In this document: piece after piece, positions 8,165-16,667 of the stretch | How positions within the stretch are numbered: the first letter of the stretch is position 1 | Layout: every line of letters starts with the position of its first letter | Assembly (NCBI GenBank): GCA_963846915.1 | Contig: CAWJXV010000005.1 | Span: 186,001 to 250,000 of the forward strand | DNA from: PALSA-612 sp963846915 | GTDB taxonomy: Bacteria; Actinomycetota; Thermoleophilia; Gaiellales; Gaiellaceae | Reading direction: 5' to 3' | DNA: 64,000 nt | Notes under the pieces: generated by a model | Seen by the model: the letters and a program-made list of their open reading frames with translations, nothing else | Databases searched by the model: none | What the model was told of the DNA's origin: nothing | Position numbers and translations under genes: made by a program

Positions 8165-9307
8165 ATGGACCTGTACGAGTACCAGGGCAAGGAGCTCTTC
8201 CGCCGTCACGGCATCCCCGTCTCCGAGGGACGGCTCGCGACGAGCCCGGAGGAGGCGCGTGCCGCGGCCGCGGAGCTCGGCGAGTCCGTCGTCGTGAAGG
8301 CCCAGGTACTGACGGGTGGCCGCGGGAAGGCCGGCGGTATCAAGCTCGCCGAGAGCCCGGCCGAAGCGGAAGCGCGCGCCGGCGACATCCTCGGCCTCGA
8401 CATCAACGGCCATGTCGTCCGCAAGCTCTGGATCGAGCGCGCGTCCGACATCGCGCGCGAGTACTACCTCTCGATCACCTTCGACCGCGGCGAGAAGAAG
8501 CCGCTGCTGATGTTCACGACGGAGGGCGGTATCGACATCGAGGAGGTCGCTGCGACCAAGCCCGAGGCGCTCGTCAAGCTGCATGTCGATCCGCACGAGG
8601 GGTTCCAGCCGTGGCAGGCGCGGCGGCTCGTTTACGGCGCCGGCGTCGAGGATGCGGGCGAGCAGAAGCAGATCGCCGAGATCGTCGGTCGGCTGTACGC
8701 GGCGTTCGTCGACTGCGACGCGATGCTGTGCGAGATCAACCCGCTGATCGTCACGCCCGACGGCGAGGTGCGCGCCCTCGATTCGAAGTTCACGGTCGAC
8801 GACAACGCGCTCTTCCGCCACGGCGACATCGCCGAGATGCGCGATCCGGAGTCGTATCCTCCCGAGGAGCGAGCTGCGCGCGAGAAGGGCGTGACGTACG
8901 TCAAGCTCGACGGCGAGGTCGGGATCCTCGGTAACGGGGCGGGCCTCGTCATGTCCACGCTGGACGTGATCGCGCTGGCGGGTGGCCGCCCCGCCAACTT
9001 CTGCGACCTCGGCGGCGGCGGCGACGCCGAGGGGGTCGTCGACGCGCTCGAGGTGATCACCGCCGACCCGCAGGTGAAGTCGATCCTGTTCAACATCTTC
9101 GGCGGGATCACGCGGTGCGACGAGGTGGCGCGCGGGATCCTGGCTGCGCTCGAGCAGATGACGATCGCACAGCCGATCGTCGTCCGCCTCGACGGCACGA
9201 ACGCCGAGGAAGGCCGACGCCTCCTGGCCGAAGCCGCCCCGCCGAACCTCTACACCGAGCCGACGATGCTCGACGCGGCCCGCAAGGCCGTGGAGCTGTC
9301 GCGATGA
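8165..9307 (+). CDS. sucC: Succinyl-CoA synthetase beta subunit
   Basis: Citric-acid-cycle enzyme that makes ATP (or GTP) from succinyl-CoA. The 380-aa protein begins MDLYEYQGKELFRRHGIPV, has the ATP-grasp fold (KAQVLTGGRGKAGGIK) and the CoA-ligase C-terminal domain with GNGAGLVMSTLDVIALAGG and the NIFGGITRCDEVA loop. Start ATG 8165 follows the carboxylase stop by 14 bp. It overlaps the next gene by ATGA, and sucD follows after that inserted methyltransferase gene. Confidence 0.96.
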   Translation: MDLYEYQGKELFRRHGIPVSEGRLATSPEEARAAAAELGESVVVKAQVLTGGRGKAGGIKLAESPAEAEARAGDILGLDINGHVVRKLWIERASDIAREYYLSITFDRGEKKPLLMFTTEGGIDIEEVAATKPEALVKLHVDPHEGFQPWQARRLVYGAGVEDAGEQKQIAEIVGRLYAAFVDCDAMLCEINPLIVTPDGEVRALDSKFTVDDNALFRHGDIAEMRDPESYPPEERAAREKGVTYVKLDGEVGILGNGAGLVMSTLDVIALAGGRPANFCDLGGGGDAEGVVDALEVITADPQVKSILFNIFGGITRCDEVARGILAALEQMTIAQPIVVRLDGTNAEEGRRLLAEAAPPNLYTEPTMLDAARKAVELSR

Positions 9308-9948
9308 GCGACGTGTGGTCGGAGCGGGCGCAGCTGTACCGCGAGAGCGCCGCTCACCGCGAGGGGCCTGACCTCGACGTGCTCGTCGAGTGGGTCGAGC
9401 AGGCCGGGGCGAGCACGGCGCTCGACGTCGCGACGGGCGGCGGCCACGTTGCGCGGCGCCTGCGCGACATCGGCGTCAAGGTCGTCACGACCGACGCAGC
9501 GCCCGGCATGCAGCCGGACGTGATCACGCGCGCCGAGCATCTCCCCTTCGACGACGGGAGCTTCGACGCGGTCGTCTCGCGGGTCGCCCACCATCATTTC
9601 GACGACCCCGGTGCAGCCGTGGACGAGATGGCGCGCGTGAGCGGCGCCCTCGTGGCCGTTGTCGACAACCTGTTCATGAGCGAGGAGGCCGAGGAAGCCG
9701 ACTGCCTCCGCGATCCGTCTCACGTCCGGAACTACACGGAGGACGAGTGGCGCGCGATGTTCGAATCGGGCGGCCTGCGGGTCGACGAGGTAGAGCACTT
9801 CGACAAGCCGATCGAGTTCCAGCCCTGGCTCGACCGCGTCGGCTGCGAAGGAGGCGACGCCCGGCGCGTGCGCGAGTTGCTCGCCGACCGGATCGAGGAC
9901 GGATGGGTCAGGCTCGAGCGAATCGCGCTGAAGGGCTTGAAGACCTAG
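9304..9948 (+). CDS. SAM-dependent methyltransferase, class I (Methyltransf_11-like)
   Basis: Rossmann-fold methyltransferase of 214 aa. Motif I (ALDVATGGGHVARRL) binds S-adenosylmethionine; the acidic loop (VVTTDAAPGM) and motif IV/post-I segment (LPFDDGSFDAVVSRVAHHHF) match UbiE/type-11 enzymes. The substrate cannot be read from sequence. Its ATG overlaps the sucC stop (ATGA) and its TAG overlaps the GTG of sucD by one base, so it is locked translationally into the sucCD operon, an unusual place for such a gene. Confidence 0.88.
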   Translation: MSDVWSERAQLYRESAAHREGPDLDVLVEWVEQAGASTALDVATGGGHVARRLRDIGVKVVTTDAAPGMQPDVITRAEHLPFDDGSFDAVVSRVAHHHFDDPGAAVDEMARVSGALVAVVDNLFMSEEAEEADCLRDPSHVRNYTEDEWRAMFESGGLRVDEVEHFDKPIEFQPWLDRVGCEGGDARRVRELLADRIEDGWVRLERIALKGLKT

Positions 9949-10823
9949 TGGCGATCATCGTCGACCGCGACACCCGGCTCGTCGTCCAGGGATTGACGGG
10001 CCGGGAGGGCTCGTTCCATGCGACCCGCAACAAGGCGTACGGGACGCAGGTCGTTGCCGGCGTCACGCCCGGCAAGGGCGGCCAGGACGTCGAGGGGATT
10101 CCCGTCTTCGACACGGTCTCGGACGCCGTCGACCGGGCAGGCGCGAACACGGCGATGATCTTCGTCCCGGCACGCTTCGCGACCGACGCGATCTACGAGA
10201 GCGTCGACGCCGGCATCGCGACGGTGATCTGCATCGCGGAGGGCCTGGCGGCCCACGACATGCTCCGTGTCTACAACTACATCCGCCCACGCGACGTGAC
10301 CATGCTCGGGCCGAACTGCCCGGGTGCGCTCTCGCCCGGCAAGGCCAATGTCGGGATCATCCCCGCCGAGATCTTCAGCGAGGGGAACATCGGCCTCGTC
10401 TCGCGCTCCGGCACGCTCACCTACCAGATCGGTCACGAGCTGACGCAGCTCGGGCTCGGCAACTCGACCATCGTCGGCATCGGCGGCGATCCGGTCGTCG
10501 GCTCGTCCTTCATCGACGTCCTCGCGAAGTTCGAGGCCGATCCGGAGACGGAGTACGTCGTGATGGTCGGCGAGATCGGCGGTGACGAGGAGGAGAAGGC
10601 GGCGCGGTTCATCCAGGAGTCGATGACGAAGCCGGTGCTCGCCTACATCGCCGGCTTCACGGCGCCGCCGGGCAAGACGATGGGACACGCGGGCGCGATC
10701 ATCTCCGGCTCGTCCGGAACGGCGCAGGCGAAGAAGGAAGCGCTCGAGGCGTGCGGCGTCACGGTCGGGACGACGCCGACCGAGGTCGCACAGCTCGTCG
10801 CCGGCGTCGCACGCGGTGTTTGA
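9948..10823 (+). CDS. sucD: Succinyl-CoA synthetase alpha subunit
   Basis: Binds CoA and carries the phosphohistidine of succinyl-CoA synthetase, partner of SucC. 291 aa with CoA-binding Rossmann domain (LVVQGLTGREGSFHA), MLGPNCPGALSPG, and the active-site histidine in the GHAGAI loop near residue 247. GTG start at 9948 overlaps the methyltransferase stop by one base. Length and order of motifs are normal. Confidence 0.96.
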   Translation: MAIIVDRDTRLVVQGLTGREGSFHATRNKAYGTQVVAGVTPGKGGQDVEGIPVFDTVSDAVDRAGANTAMIFVPARFATDAIYESVDAGIATVICIAEGLAAHDMLRVYNYIRPRDVTMLGPNCPGALSPGKANVGIIPAEIFSEGNIGLVSRSGTLTYQIGHELTQLGLGNSTIVGIGGDPVVGSSFIDVLAKFEADPETEYVVMVGEIGGDEEEKAARFIQESMTKPVLAYIAGFTAPPGKTMGHAGAIISGSSGTAQAKKEALEACGVTVGTTPTEVAQLVAGVARGV

Positions 10824-11223
10824 GAAGTTCCGCGCCGAGTGGCGCCGGGGCCGTGCTCTGAAGACCCTCAAGCCCGGTGAGCGCCAGTACTGGGAGTGGG
10901 ACAGCAAGACCGAAGCGGGCACGCTCTGCGCGTACCTGAGGTTCGACCCGGACGGAGACGTCCTGACGCTGACGTTCTTCGAGATCTGGGGGAAGGATCC
11001 CGAACGGGTCACCTATGTCGGTACCCGGCAGGGCGTTCCCAGGGCCGAGCTCGGGCTGAAGGGAGCCTTTGCCTTCGTCGGCATCGTCGCCGACCTGGCG
11101 CTCGACGGCGGTTTCAGCAGGCTGCGGTTCACGGGCCAGCGAACTCGCCGGCGTCGGAAAGAGGCGCAGAACGTCGAGTTCGACCTCGCTCGCTTCCGAC
11201 GTGCTCGCGGGGCCGCTCGATAG
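10816..11223 (+). CDS. Hypothetical protein (135 aa)
   Basis: Not recognised. The GTG start lies 8 bp inside the 3' end of sucD, so translation is probably coupled. The protein has a basic N-terminus (FEKFRAEWRRGRALKTLK), a central region predicted to be beta-rich with aromatic residues (GERQYWEWDSKTEAG, LTLTFFEIWG), and a strongly basic C-terminus (RTRRRRKEAQ). No signal peptide or membrane segment is seen. Position suggests expression with sucCD; function unknown. Confidence 0.65.
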   Translation: MFEKFRAEWRRGRALKTLKPGERQYWEWDSKTEAGTLCAYLRFDPDGDVLTLTFFEIWGKDPERVTYVGTRQGVPRAELGLKGAFAFVGIVADLALDGGFSRLRFTGQRTRRRRKEAQNVEFDLARFRRARGAAR

Positions 11224-11258
11224 GATTCGCGGGTCGTTTCGTCAAGGAGAGGGAGGAA

Positions 11259-12392
11259 ATGCACGCCTGGCTGATTGCTGCACTCGTCGTCTCGTGGGTC
11301 ATCGTGGCGGTGCTCGCGGGCCTGCTCTTCATGATGGTCAAACAACACGGTGAGCTGATCCTGTATCAGCAGGACCTCGATATCCGGCTGGAAAAAGGCG
11401 CGTACCAGACCGGCCGGAACGTCGAAGGAGCGATCCGCGACCGCGAGGAGGAGCAAGGCCAGCCCGACTTCTCCGGGTTGCCGCTCGGAAGCGAGGCGCC
11501 GGCATTCGCACTCACCGATCTCGAGGGGCAGGAAAAGACGCTCGACGACTATCTCGGGTCGCCGTTCGTCGTCGGCTTCTTCAACACGGACTGCGGTTAC
11601 TGCAAGGATCTCTCGCCCCAGCTCGGCAAGCTTCCCAAGAAGAGCCATCCGCTCGTCCTGATCTCGCACGGCGACCTCGATGCGAACCGGACGATGGCGA
11701 GGAGCGACAAGTGGTCGTGCGACGTCGTCGTCGAGGAGGAGTGGGACGTGGCCGCGCAGTTCAAGTCGGCGGGTACGCCGTCCGGCTACCTCGTCGGCGC
11801 CGACGGCAGGATCGCCAGCAAGCAGGCGATCGGCAGCCAGGCGCTGTTGGAGCTGCTCGAGATGGAGCCGCAGGTCCCGGAGCCGGGCGAGAACGGCGAC
11901 TCGACCGACGAGCACGGGAACGGCAACGGATCGGGGCCGGTCGCGACGCCGGTGAACAGGCGCGATGTCTCCCAGAGCCGCCTTCCGCGTGACGGACTCG
12001 CGGTCGGGACGATTGCGCCCGCTTTCGCGCTCGAGGATCTCCAGGGCAAGACCCGATCCCTGCTCGACTACCGCGGCAAGCGCGTCCTGCTGGTGTTCTC
12101 CGACGTCACGTGCGGCCCGTGCGAGCAGCTCGCCCCCGAGCTCGTGAAGCTCTACGAAGAGCGGCCGGACGACTTCGAGATCGTCATGATCAGCCGCGGC
12201 GAGATCGAGGAGAACAAGCGCAAGGCGAAGGCGTTCGGATACTCGTTCCCTGTCCTCCTCCAGAACGGATGGGAGATCTCGAAGGAGTACGCGATGTTCG
12301 CGACGCCGATCGGCTATCTGATCGACGCCGACGGGATCATCGTCAAGGACGTCGCACAGGGCAACGAGGCGATTCTCGCGCTCGCCGACTAG
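11259..12392 (+). CDS. Membrane-anchored protein with two thioredoxin-like (TlpA/MauD-type) domains
   Basis: 377 aa. One N-terminal membrane anchor (residues 3-28) is followed by a first redoxin domain (about 60-200) with the pair CGYC, a Glu/Gly/Asn-rich linker, and a second redoxin domain (about 245-375) with CGPC. Both carry the APAFAL entry motif of the AhpC/TSA-TlpA group, so the protein should sit outside the membrane and handle thiol/disulfide exchange, possibly for secreted or haem proteins. The start follows AAGGAGAGGGAGGAA. A Cys-rich exported protein is encoded convergently just downstream. Two such domains in one chain is uncommon. Confidence 0.85.
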   Translation: MHAWLIAALVVSWVIVAVLAGLLFMMVKQHGELILYQQDLDIRLEKGAYQTGRNVEGAIRDREEEQGQPDFSGLPLGSEAPAFALTDLEGQEKTLDDYLGSPFVVGFFNTDCGYCKDLSPQLGKLPKKSHPLVLISHGDLDANRTMARSDKWSCDVVVEEEWDVAAQFKSAGTPSGYLVGADGRIASKQAIGSQALLELLEMEPQVPEPGENGDSTDEHGNGNGSGPVATPVNRRDVSQSRLPRDGLAVGTIAPAFALEDLQGKTRSLLDYRGKRVLLVFSDVTCGPCEQLAPELVKLYEERPDDFEIVMISRGEIEENKRKAKAFGYSFPVLLQNGWEISKEYAMFATPIGYLIDADGIIVKDVAQGNEAILALAD

Positions 12393-12410
12393 CTCGCACC
12401 GACGGAACGA

Positions 12411-12438
12411 CGAAGGGCTCCCTCTCGGGAGCCCTTCG
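12411..12438. terminator. Bidirectional terminator-like hairpin
   Basis: A perfect 12-bp stem (CGAAGGGCTCCC / GGGAGCCCTTCG) closed by a TCTC tetraloop lies between the convergent redoxin gene and the Cys-rich protein gene. No clear T-run follows on either strand, which is common in GC-rich genomes; it probably serves both transcripts. Confidence 0.8.
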
Positions 12439-12460
12439 CATGAAACCGTGGTGCGAGGCT

Positions 12461-12973
12461 CTACTTGTGAGCCGCGGTCTTCGGCGTGGTCAGCGGCTTG
12501 GCCTGACCGATCGAGCCCTGCTGGCAGTACGGGAAGCAGAGCGGCCCGTATCCGTCGAAGGTCTCGCAGCACGTGGCCGTGGTGCAGACCGTGCCTGCCG
12601 GGCAGTCGCGCTGGCGACTGCACGGCGTGCCACTGATACAGAAGTCGTTCTCGATGCAGGCACCGACGGGTGCCCGTGCCGGCCTGATCTTGCCGTAGTA
12701 CAGCGTTCCACAGAAGCAGGTTCCGTCCACCGGGCCGTTGTCGTACCCGCAGAGCTTCGCCTGGTTGCTGCCGATGCAGATGAACCCGGTACCCGAGCAG
12801 GAGGCGTTCGATGCCTTCCGCCTGACCGCTGCACCGGCGCGGCCAGGCATGAACGCGGCTAGCGCTCCCGCCAGGCCGATCCCACCGACCTTGAGCGCTG
12901 TCCCGCGGGAGACACCACGTGACTCCTTTACGGGCTCGCCCGAGTCGGCGTAAAGCTCGTCAATCTCCCGCAT
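12461..12973 (-). CDS. Cysteine-rich exported protein
   Basis: 170 aa. The start at 12973 is set by a perfect AAGGAGG six bases upstream. The N-terminus has a long charged region, then ESRGVSRGTALKVGGIGLAG and an Ala cleavage zone, like a Tat signal but with the second arginine replaced by glycine (SRG instead of SRR). The mature part has 14 cysteines in about 100 residues, including CFCG, CSRQRDCPAGTVC and a CC pair, suggesting a disulfide-stabilised extracytoplasmic protein. The convergent neighbour encodes a double thioredoxin-domain protein. No named family recognised. Confidence 0.8.
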   Translation of the reverse strand: MREIDELYADSGEPVKESRGVSRGTALKVGGIGLAGALAAFMPGRAGAAVRRKASNASCSGTGFICIGSNQAKLCGYDNGPVDGTCFCGTLYYGKIRPARAPVGACIENDFCISGTPCSRQRDCPAGTVCTTATCCETFDGYGPLCFPYCQQGSIGQAKPLTTPKTAAHK

Positions 12974-13083
12974 GCGTCCTCCTTGAACGAATCGGGGCTT
13001 GGTTGAGGCCATGACGCTAACCGATGAATCGGCTGTTGTCCAGCGTTCTCCCGCTGGTTCGATGCCGGTCGCGCCGCTCCTGC

Positions 13084-14271
13084 TCACGTCCAGGTGGCAT
13101 GGAGACGGTTCACCTCGCGGAAGCGCCAGCCCTTGACCTCGACCGGCTCGCCCGGAGTCAGCCGCACGCCGGGCAGCCGCTCGACGAGCCTGGCGAGCGC
13201 GGTCGCCCCCGCTTCCCGGGACAACCAGGCGCCGAGGCAGAAGTGGACTCCCGAGGCAAAGGCGATGTGCATGCCTTCGTCGCGGTGGAGGTCGAACCGG
13301 CTCGGCTCGGTGAAGCGCCCCTCGTCACGGTTTGCGGACGCGACGATCGCTGCCACGTACCCTCCGGCGGGAATCTGGACGCCGGCCAGCTCGACGGGGC
13401 CCGTCGTCACCCGCGGGACCATCCCGACCGGCGAGGCCCACCGCGCCGCTTCCTCGATCGCCGGGCGTGCGAGGAAGAGGTCGGCTTGCAGCTCGAGGAG
13501 CTGTTCGGGGCGGCTCAGCAGGCCGAGCAGTGCATGCGCCATCAGGTCGCGGAGCTCGTGCAGTCCGGCGGCGAGGAAGACTTTCAAGCTCCCGCGGATC
13601 TGCTGCTCCGTGAGGTCTCCGCCGTCGTCTCGCCATTCCGCCATGTTCCGGAACAGGGACGAGTCCGGCGCGCTCGGCGGAGGGCCGAGCTGCCCGTTGA
13701 TGACCCGATCCATCGCCAGATCCACCTTGTGGGTTTCGTCGGACGCCAACCGGGTCTGGAAGGAGTCTCCGACGTAGTCGACCCACCTGCGCAGGTCGGC
13801 GGTGGCCATGTCGAGCCCGGCGACTGCCTTGAGCGTCTCGGCTGCGAGAGGCTCGAAGTACGCGTCCATGAGCTCTGCGGAGCCGTTCGCCGCGAACGAG
13901 TCGATCAGTTCGTCGGCGACCTCGGGTACGAATCCGCGCACGAAGGCCTGGACCGCCTGGGGCTGGCAGGGAGCCTGCATCGCCGCTCGCATACGTGCGT
14001 GCTCGGAGCCGTCCGAGAACAGGATGCTGCCGGCGATATCGGCGAGCGTTCCCGATGCAACTCGTGCGCTGAACGTGTCGTCGTCCTTCAGCACCGCTGC
14101 CACGTCGTCCCAGCGGGTGACGAACCAGAAGTGGTAGATCGCCGGCACGTACGCGACAGGGTGGTCCTTGCGGAGCTGCCGCCAGATGGGAAACGGGTTC
14201 GCGTCCAGCTCGTCGAGGGGAAGCTCGACAGGCCGCAGACGCCGCCTGGACCGTGGCAGCCTCAGCGGCAC
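13084..14271 (-). CDS. Cytochrome P450
   Basis: Haem monooxygenase of 395 aa. The haem-thiolate loop FASGVHFCLG and the K-helix ExxR (EEAARW) are intact. The I-helix, usually AGxE/DT, reads LAAGLHELRD, so the conserved acid-alcohol pair for proton delivery is absent; the enzyme may use an altered mechanism or substrate-assisted catalysis. It starts with GTG one base after the stop of the Rieske ferredoxin gene, implying a two-gene operon with that protein as electron donor. Substrate unknown. Confidence 0.93.
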   Translation of the reverse strand: MPLRLPRSRRRLRPVELPLDELDANPFPIWRQLRKDHPVAYVPAIYHFWFVTRWDDVAAVLKDDDTFSARVASGTLADIAGSILFSDGSEHARMRAAMQAPCQPQAVQAFVRGFVPEVADELIDSFAANGSAELMDAYFEPLAAETLKAVAGLDMATADLRRWVDYVGDSFQTRLASDETHKVDLAMDRVINGQLGPPPSAPDSSLFRNMAEWRDDGGDLTEQQIRGSLKVFLAAGLHELRDLMAHALLGLLSRPEQLLELQADLFLARPAIEEAARWASPVGMVPRVTTGPVELAGVQIPAGGYVAAIVASANRDEGRFTEPSRFDLHRDEGMHIAFASGVHFCLGAWLSREAGATALARLVERLPGVRLTPGEPVEVKGWRFREVNRLHATWT

Positions 14272-14272
14272 G

Positions 14273-14602
14273 TCAGCGGCTCGGCCGAACGCTCACGTAG
14301 ACGCTTCCGTCGCGCGCCTCCACCCGGTACGTCTCGAGCGGCTGCTCCGCAGGTGGGTGCGTCACGGCGCCGGTGCGGCAGTCGAAGCCGGAGGAGTGGA
14401 TCGGGCACCAGAGCACCCCGCGATCGACGAACCCCTCGCCGAGATCGGCAAGCTCGTGAGGGCAGAGCCCCGTGAGCGCGAACAGCTCGCCACCCGTCCG
14501 CACGAGCAACCGGTCAGGGTCGGGCGACTCGACGCGGAAGCGCTTCGTGCCCCCTTCCTCGATCTCCTCGACCCCGCAGACGCGAACGAACTCGCCTGAC
14601 AC
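14273..14602 (-). CDS. Rieske [2Fe-2S] ferredoxin
   Basis: Small soluble electron carrier (109 aa). The cluster ligands are visible as CPH (residues 47-49) and CPIH (66-69), the C-x-H...C-x2-H pattern of Rieske proteins, set in a beta-rich fold. It lies immediately upstream of the cytochrome P450 and ends one base before its start, so it is a plausible redox partner. P450s more often pair with [3Fe-4S] or adrenodoxin-type ferredoxins. Start is GTG 14602, divergent from the sulfotransferase gene by 19 bp. Confidence 0.93.
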   Translation of the reverse strand: MSGEFVRVCGVEEIEEGGTKRFRVESPDPDRLLVRTGGELFALTGLCPHELADLGEGFVDRGVLWCPIHSSGFDCRTGAVTHPPAEQPLETYRVEARDGSVYVSVRPSR

Positions 14603-14621
14603 GGGGCCGTACGATAGCGAG

Positions 14622-15563
14622 ATGGCGCTCGCCGACGTCCCGGCCGTCTATGTCATCGGCGCGCCCCGCAGCGGGACGACCTGGGTGCAGCTCATGCTCG
14701 GCAGCCACCCGGAGGTCGCGACGCCGGTGGAGCTCTCCTTCTTCTCCGACTTCGCGGCTCCGTGGTACGGCGCCTGGGACCGCGCCTGTGCCGGCGGAGC
14801 CGGCCAGATCAAGCCCGCCCACTGGGGTCTTCCGGCCGCTCTGACCGAGGAGGAGTTCGAGCAGGCGCTGAAGGACGTGGTCGAGCGGGTCTACCGCTCG
14901 CTGCTGGCGGCCAAGCCCGGTGCGCGCACCGTCGTCGAGAAAGACCCGCAGTACTGCATGTGCGTCGGCGCGATCGTTCGCACCGTTCCACGGGCCCGCT
15001 TCATCCACGTGCTCCGGGACGGCCGCGACGTCGTCTGCTCGACGGTGAGGGTCTCCGAGAGCTGGGGCAGTGTCTGGGCGCCCGGCCGCGTCGCGGGCGC
15101 GGCGGGGCTGTGGCGGCTGTTCACCCAGTCTGCGCTGCGGGCGCGCTCCGCCCCCGGCGGCTACATGGAGATCAGGTACGAGGATCTGCTCGGGAGCTCC
15201 GGCCCCGACGTCCTGCGCGAGGCGCTCACCTTCTGCGGCATCGACGACGATCCGGTGGTCGCCGGGGAGCTGTTCGAGCGCTACAGCTACCCGGCGCACA
15301 GCAAGTCCGAGGTCCTGAGCGGCGGCCTCGTATGGACGGGCGAAGCCGTTCGCGCCGGAGCCGACACGTCGTTCCCCGACGACTTCATCGGCCAGGCAGC
15401 GGCCGGTATCTGGGAGTCCGAGCTCGGGCGTGAGGACAGGCAGGAGTTCGATTCCATCGCCGGGGAGCTGCTCGTCGAGCTCGGGTACGAGGACGATCGA
15501 TCGTGGGCGGGCGCAGGGGAGCGGCCGCGCCGGCGGTGGTCGCCGCTCCCGACCCGTCGCTAG
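14622..15563 (+). CDS. Sulfotransferase family protein
   Basis: 313 aa. The 5'-phosphosulfate loop (GAPRSGTTWVQLMLGSHPEV) and the 3'-phosphate motif (FIHVLRDGRDVVCS) identify a PAPS-dependent sulfotransferase; the acceptor could be a carbohydrate, lipid or small metabolite. Start ATG 14622 begins MALADVPAVYVIGAPRSG. A GERPRRRW-type basic tail ends the protein. It is divergent from the Rieske/P450 pair through a 19-bp gap, so shared regulation is possible. Confidence 0.88.
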   Translation: MALADVPAVYVIGAPRSGTTWVQLMLGSHPEVATPVELSFFSDFAAPWYGAWDRACAGGAGQIKPAHWGLPAALTEEEFEQALKDVVERVYRSLLAAKPGARTVVEKDPQYCMCVGAIVRTVPRARFIHVLRDGRDVVCSTVRVSESWGSVWAPGRVAGAAGLWRLFTQSALRARSAPGGYMEIRYEDLLGSSGPDVLREALTFCGIDDDPVVAGELFERYSYPAHSKSEVLSGGLVWTGEAVRAGADTSFPDDFIGQAAAGIWESELGREDRQEFDSIAGELLVELGYEDDRSWAGAGERPRRRWSPLPTRR

Positions 15564-15572
15564 ACTCGTTCC

Positions 15573-16667
15573 GTGGGGGTGATCTCGTTCGCACGCGGCG
15601 TTCCGGCGCCCGAGTGCCTGCCGGTGGCCGAGCTGGCCGACTGCGCGCGGGCGGCGCTCGAACGCGACGGCGAGACGATCCTCAACTACGGGCCGGTCGG
15701 CGGCTACGGGCCGCTTCGCGAGTGGCTCGCGGAACGCCACGGCGTCGAGCCCGGCCGCGTGCTGGTCACGAACGGCTCGCTCCCCGGCCTCAACCTCGTG
15801 CTCGCGCACTTCGCGGCGCGCGGGCGGGTCATCGTCGAGGCGCCGACCTACGACCGGCCGCTCAAGATCGCAGCCAGAATCGGCGCCGACGTACGGGCGA
15901 TCCCGCAGGACGACGATGGACTCGACGTCGACGCCCTCGAGCACGAGCTCCGGCGCGACCCGTCCCCGGCCTTCCTCTACGCGCTGCCGACGTTCCAGAA
16001 CCCGAGCGGGCGGACGCTGCCGCTCGAACGCCGCCGCCGGCTCGTCGAGCTGGCGAGAGAGCACGCGCTGACCGTGCTCGAGGACGATCCCTACGGCCGA
16101 GTCCGGTTCGACGGCGAGCCCCTGCCGACCCTGCATGAGCTCGACGGCGGGGAGCACGTGCTCTACTCGTCCTCGTTCTCCAAGATCGTCGCACCGGGGG
16201 CACGCGTCGGCTACTTCGTGCTGACCGCCGACGTCGCGGCCGCGCTCGACTCGACGGCTCAGAACGTCTATCTCACTCCCGCGCTGATCGGGCAGGCGAC
16301 CGTCTACGAGTTCATCCGCCGCGGCAGCCTCGAGCCGAACATCGCCCGCGTCTCCGAGCTACTCAGGGCCCGCCGCGACGCGATGCTGGAGACGCTCGAC
16401 CGTGAGCTGCCGGGCGGCAGCTTCAGCAGGCCCGAGGGCGGGTACTTCGTCTGGCTCGACTTCCCGGGCTCGGTCGATGCCGGCGAGTTGCTGGCGCGCG
16501 CAGAGGAGGCCGGAGTCACCTTCGTGCAGGGCTCGGACTTCTTCCAGGCCGGAAGCGGCGGCGGGAGCAGCTCGGCCCGGCTCGCGTTCAGCTACGTCTC
16601 GCCGGACCAGATCCGCGAGGGCGTGTCACGGCTTGCGGCGCTTCTTGCTCCGGCGCTGCCGGTATAG
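15573..16667 (+). CDS. PLP-dependent aminotransferase, class I/II (2-aminoadipate transaminase-like)
   Basis: 364 aa, fold type I. Seen: ILNYGPVGGYGPLREWLA near the N-terminus, the PTFQNPSGRTLP segment, EDDPYG with the cofactor-binding Asp, and the Schiff-base lysine in SSSFSKIVAPGARVGYF. These match LysN/MocR-type aminotransferases acting on 2-aminoadipate or related amino acids; there is no N-terminal GntR domain. GTG 15573 follows the sulfotransferase by 9 bp. The last 42 bp overlap a convergent LapA-like gene. Confidence 0.9.
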   Translation: MGVISFARGVPAPECLPVAELADCARAALERDGETILNYGPVGGYGPLREWLAERHGVEPGRVLVTNGSLPGLNLVLAHFAARGRVIVEAPTYDRPLKIAARIGADVRAIPQDDDGLDVDALEHELRRDPSPAFLYALPTFQNPSGRTLPLERRRRLVELAREHALTVLEDDPYGRVRFDGEPLPTLHELDGGEHVLYSSSFSKIVAPGARVGYFVLTADVAAALDSTAQNVYLTPALIGQATVYEFIRRGSLEPNIARVSELLRARRDAMLETLDRELPGGSFSRPEGGYFVWLDFPGSVDAGELLARAEEAGVTFVQGSDFFQAGSGGGSSSARLAFSYVSPDQIREGVSRLAALLAPALPV

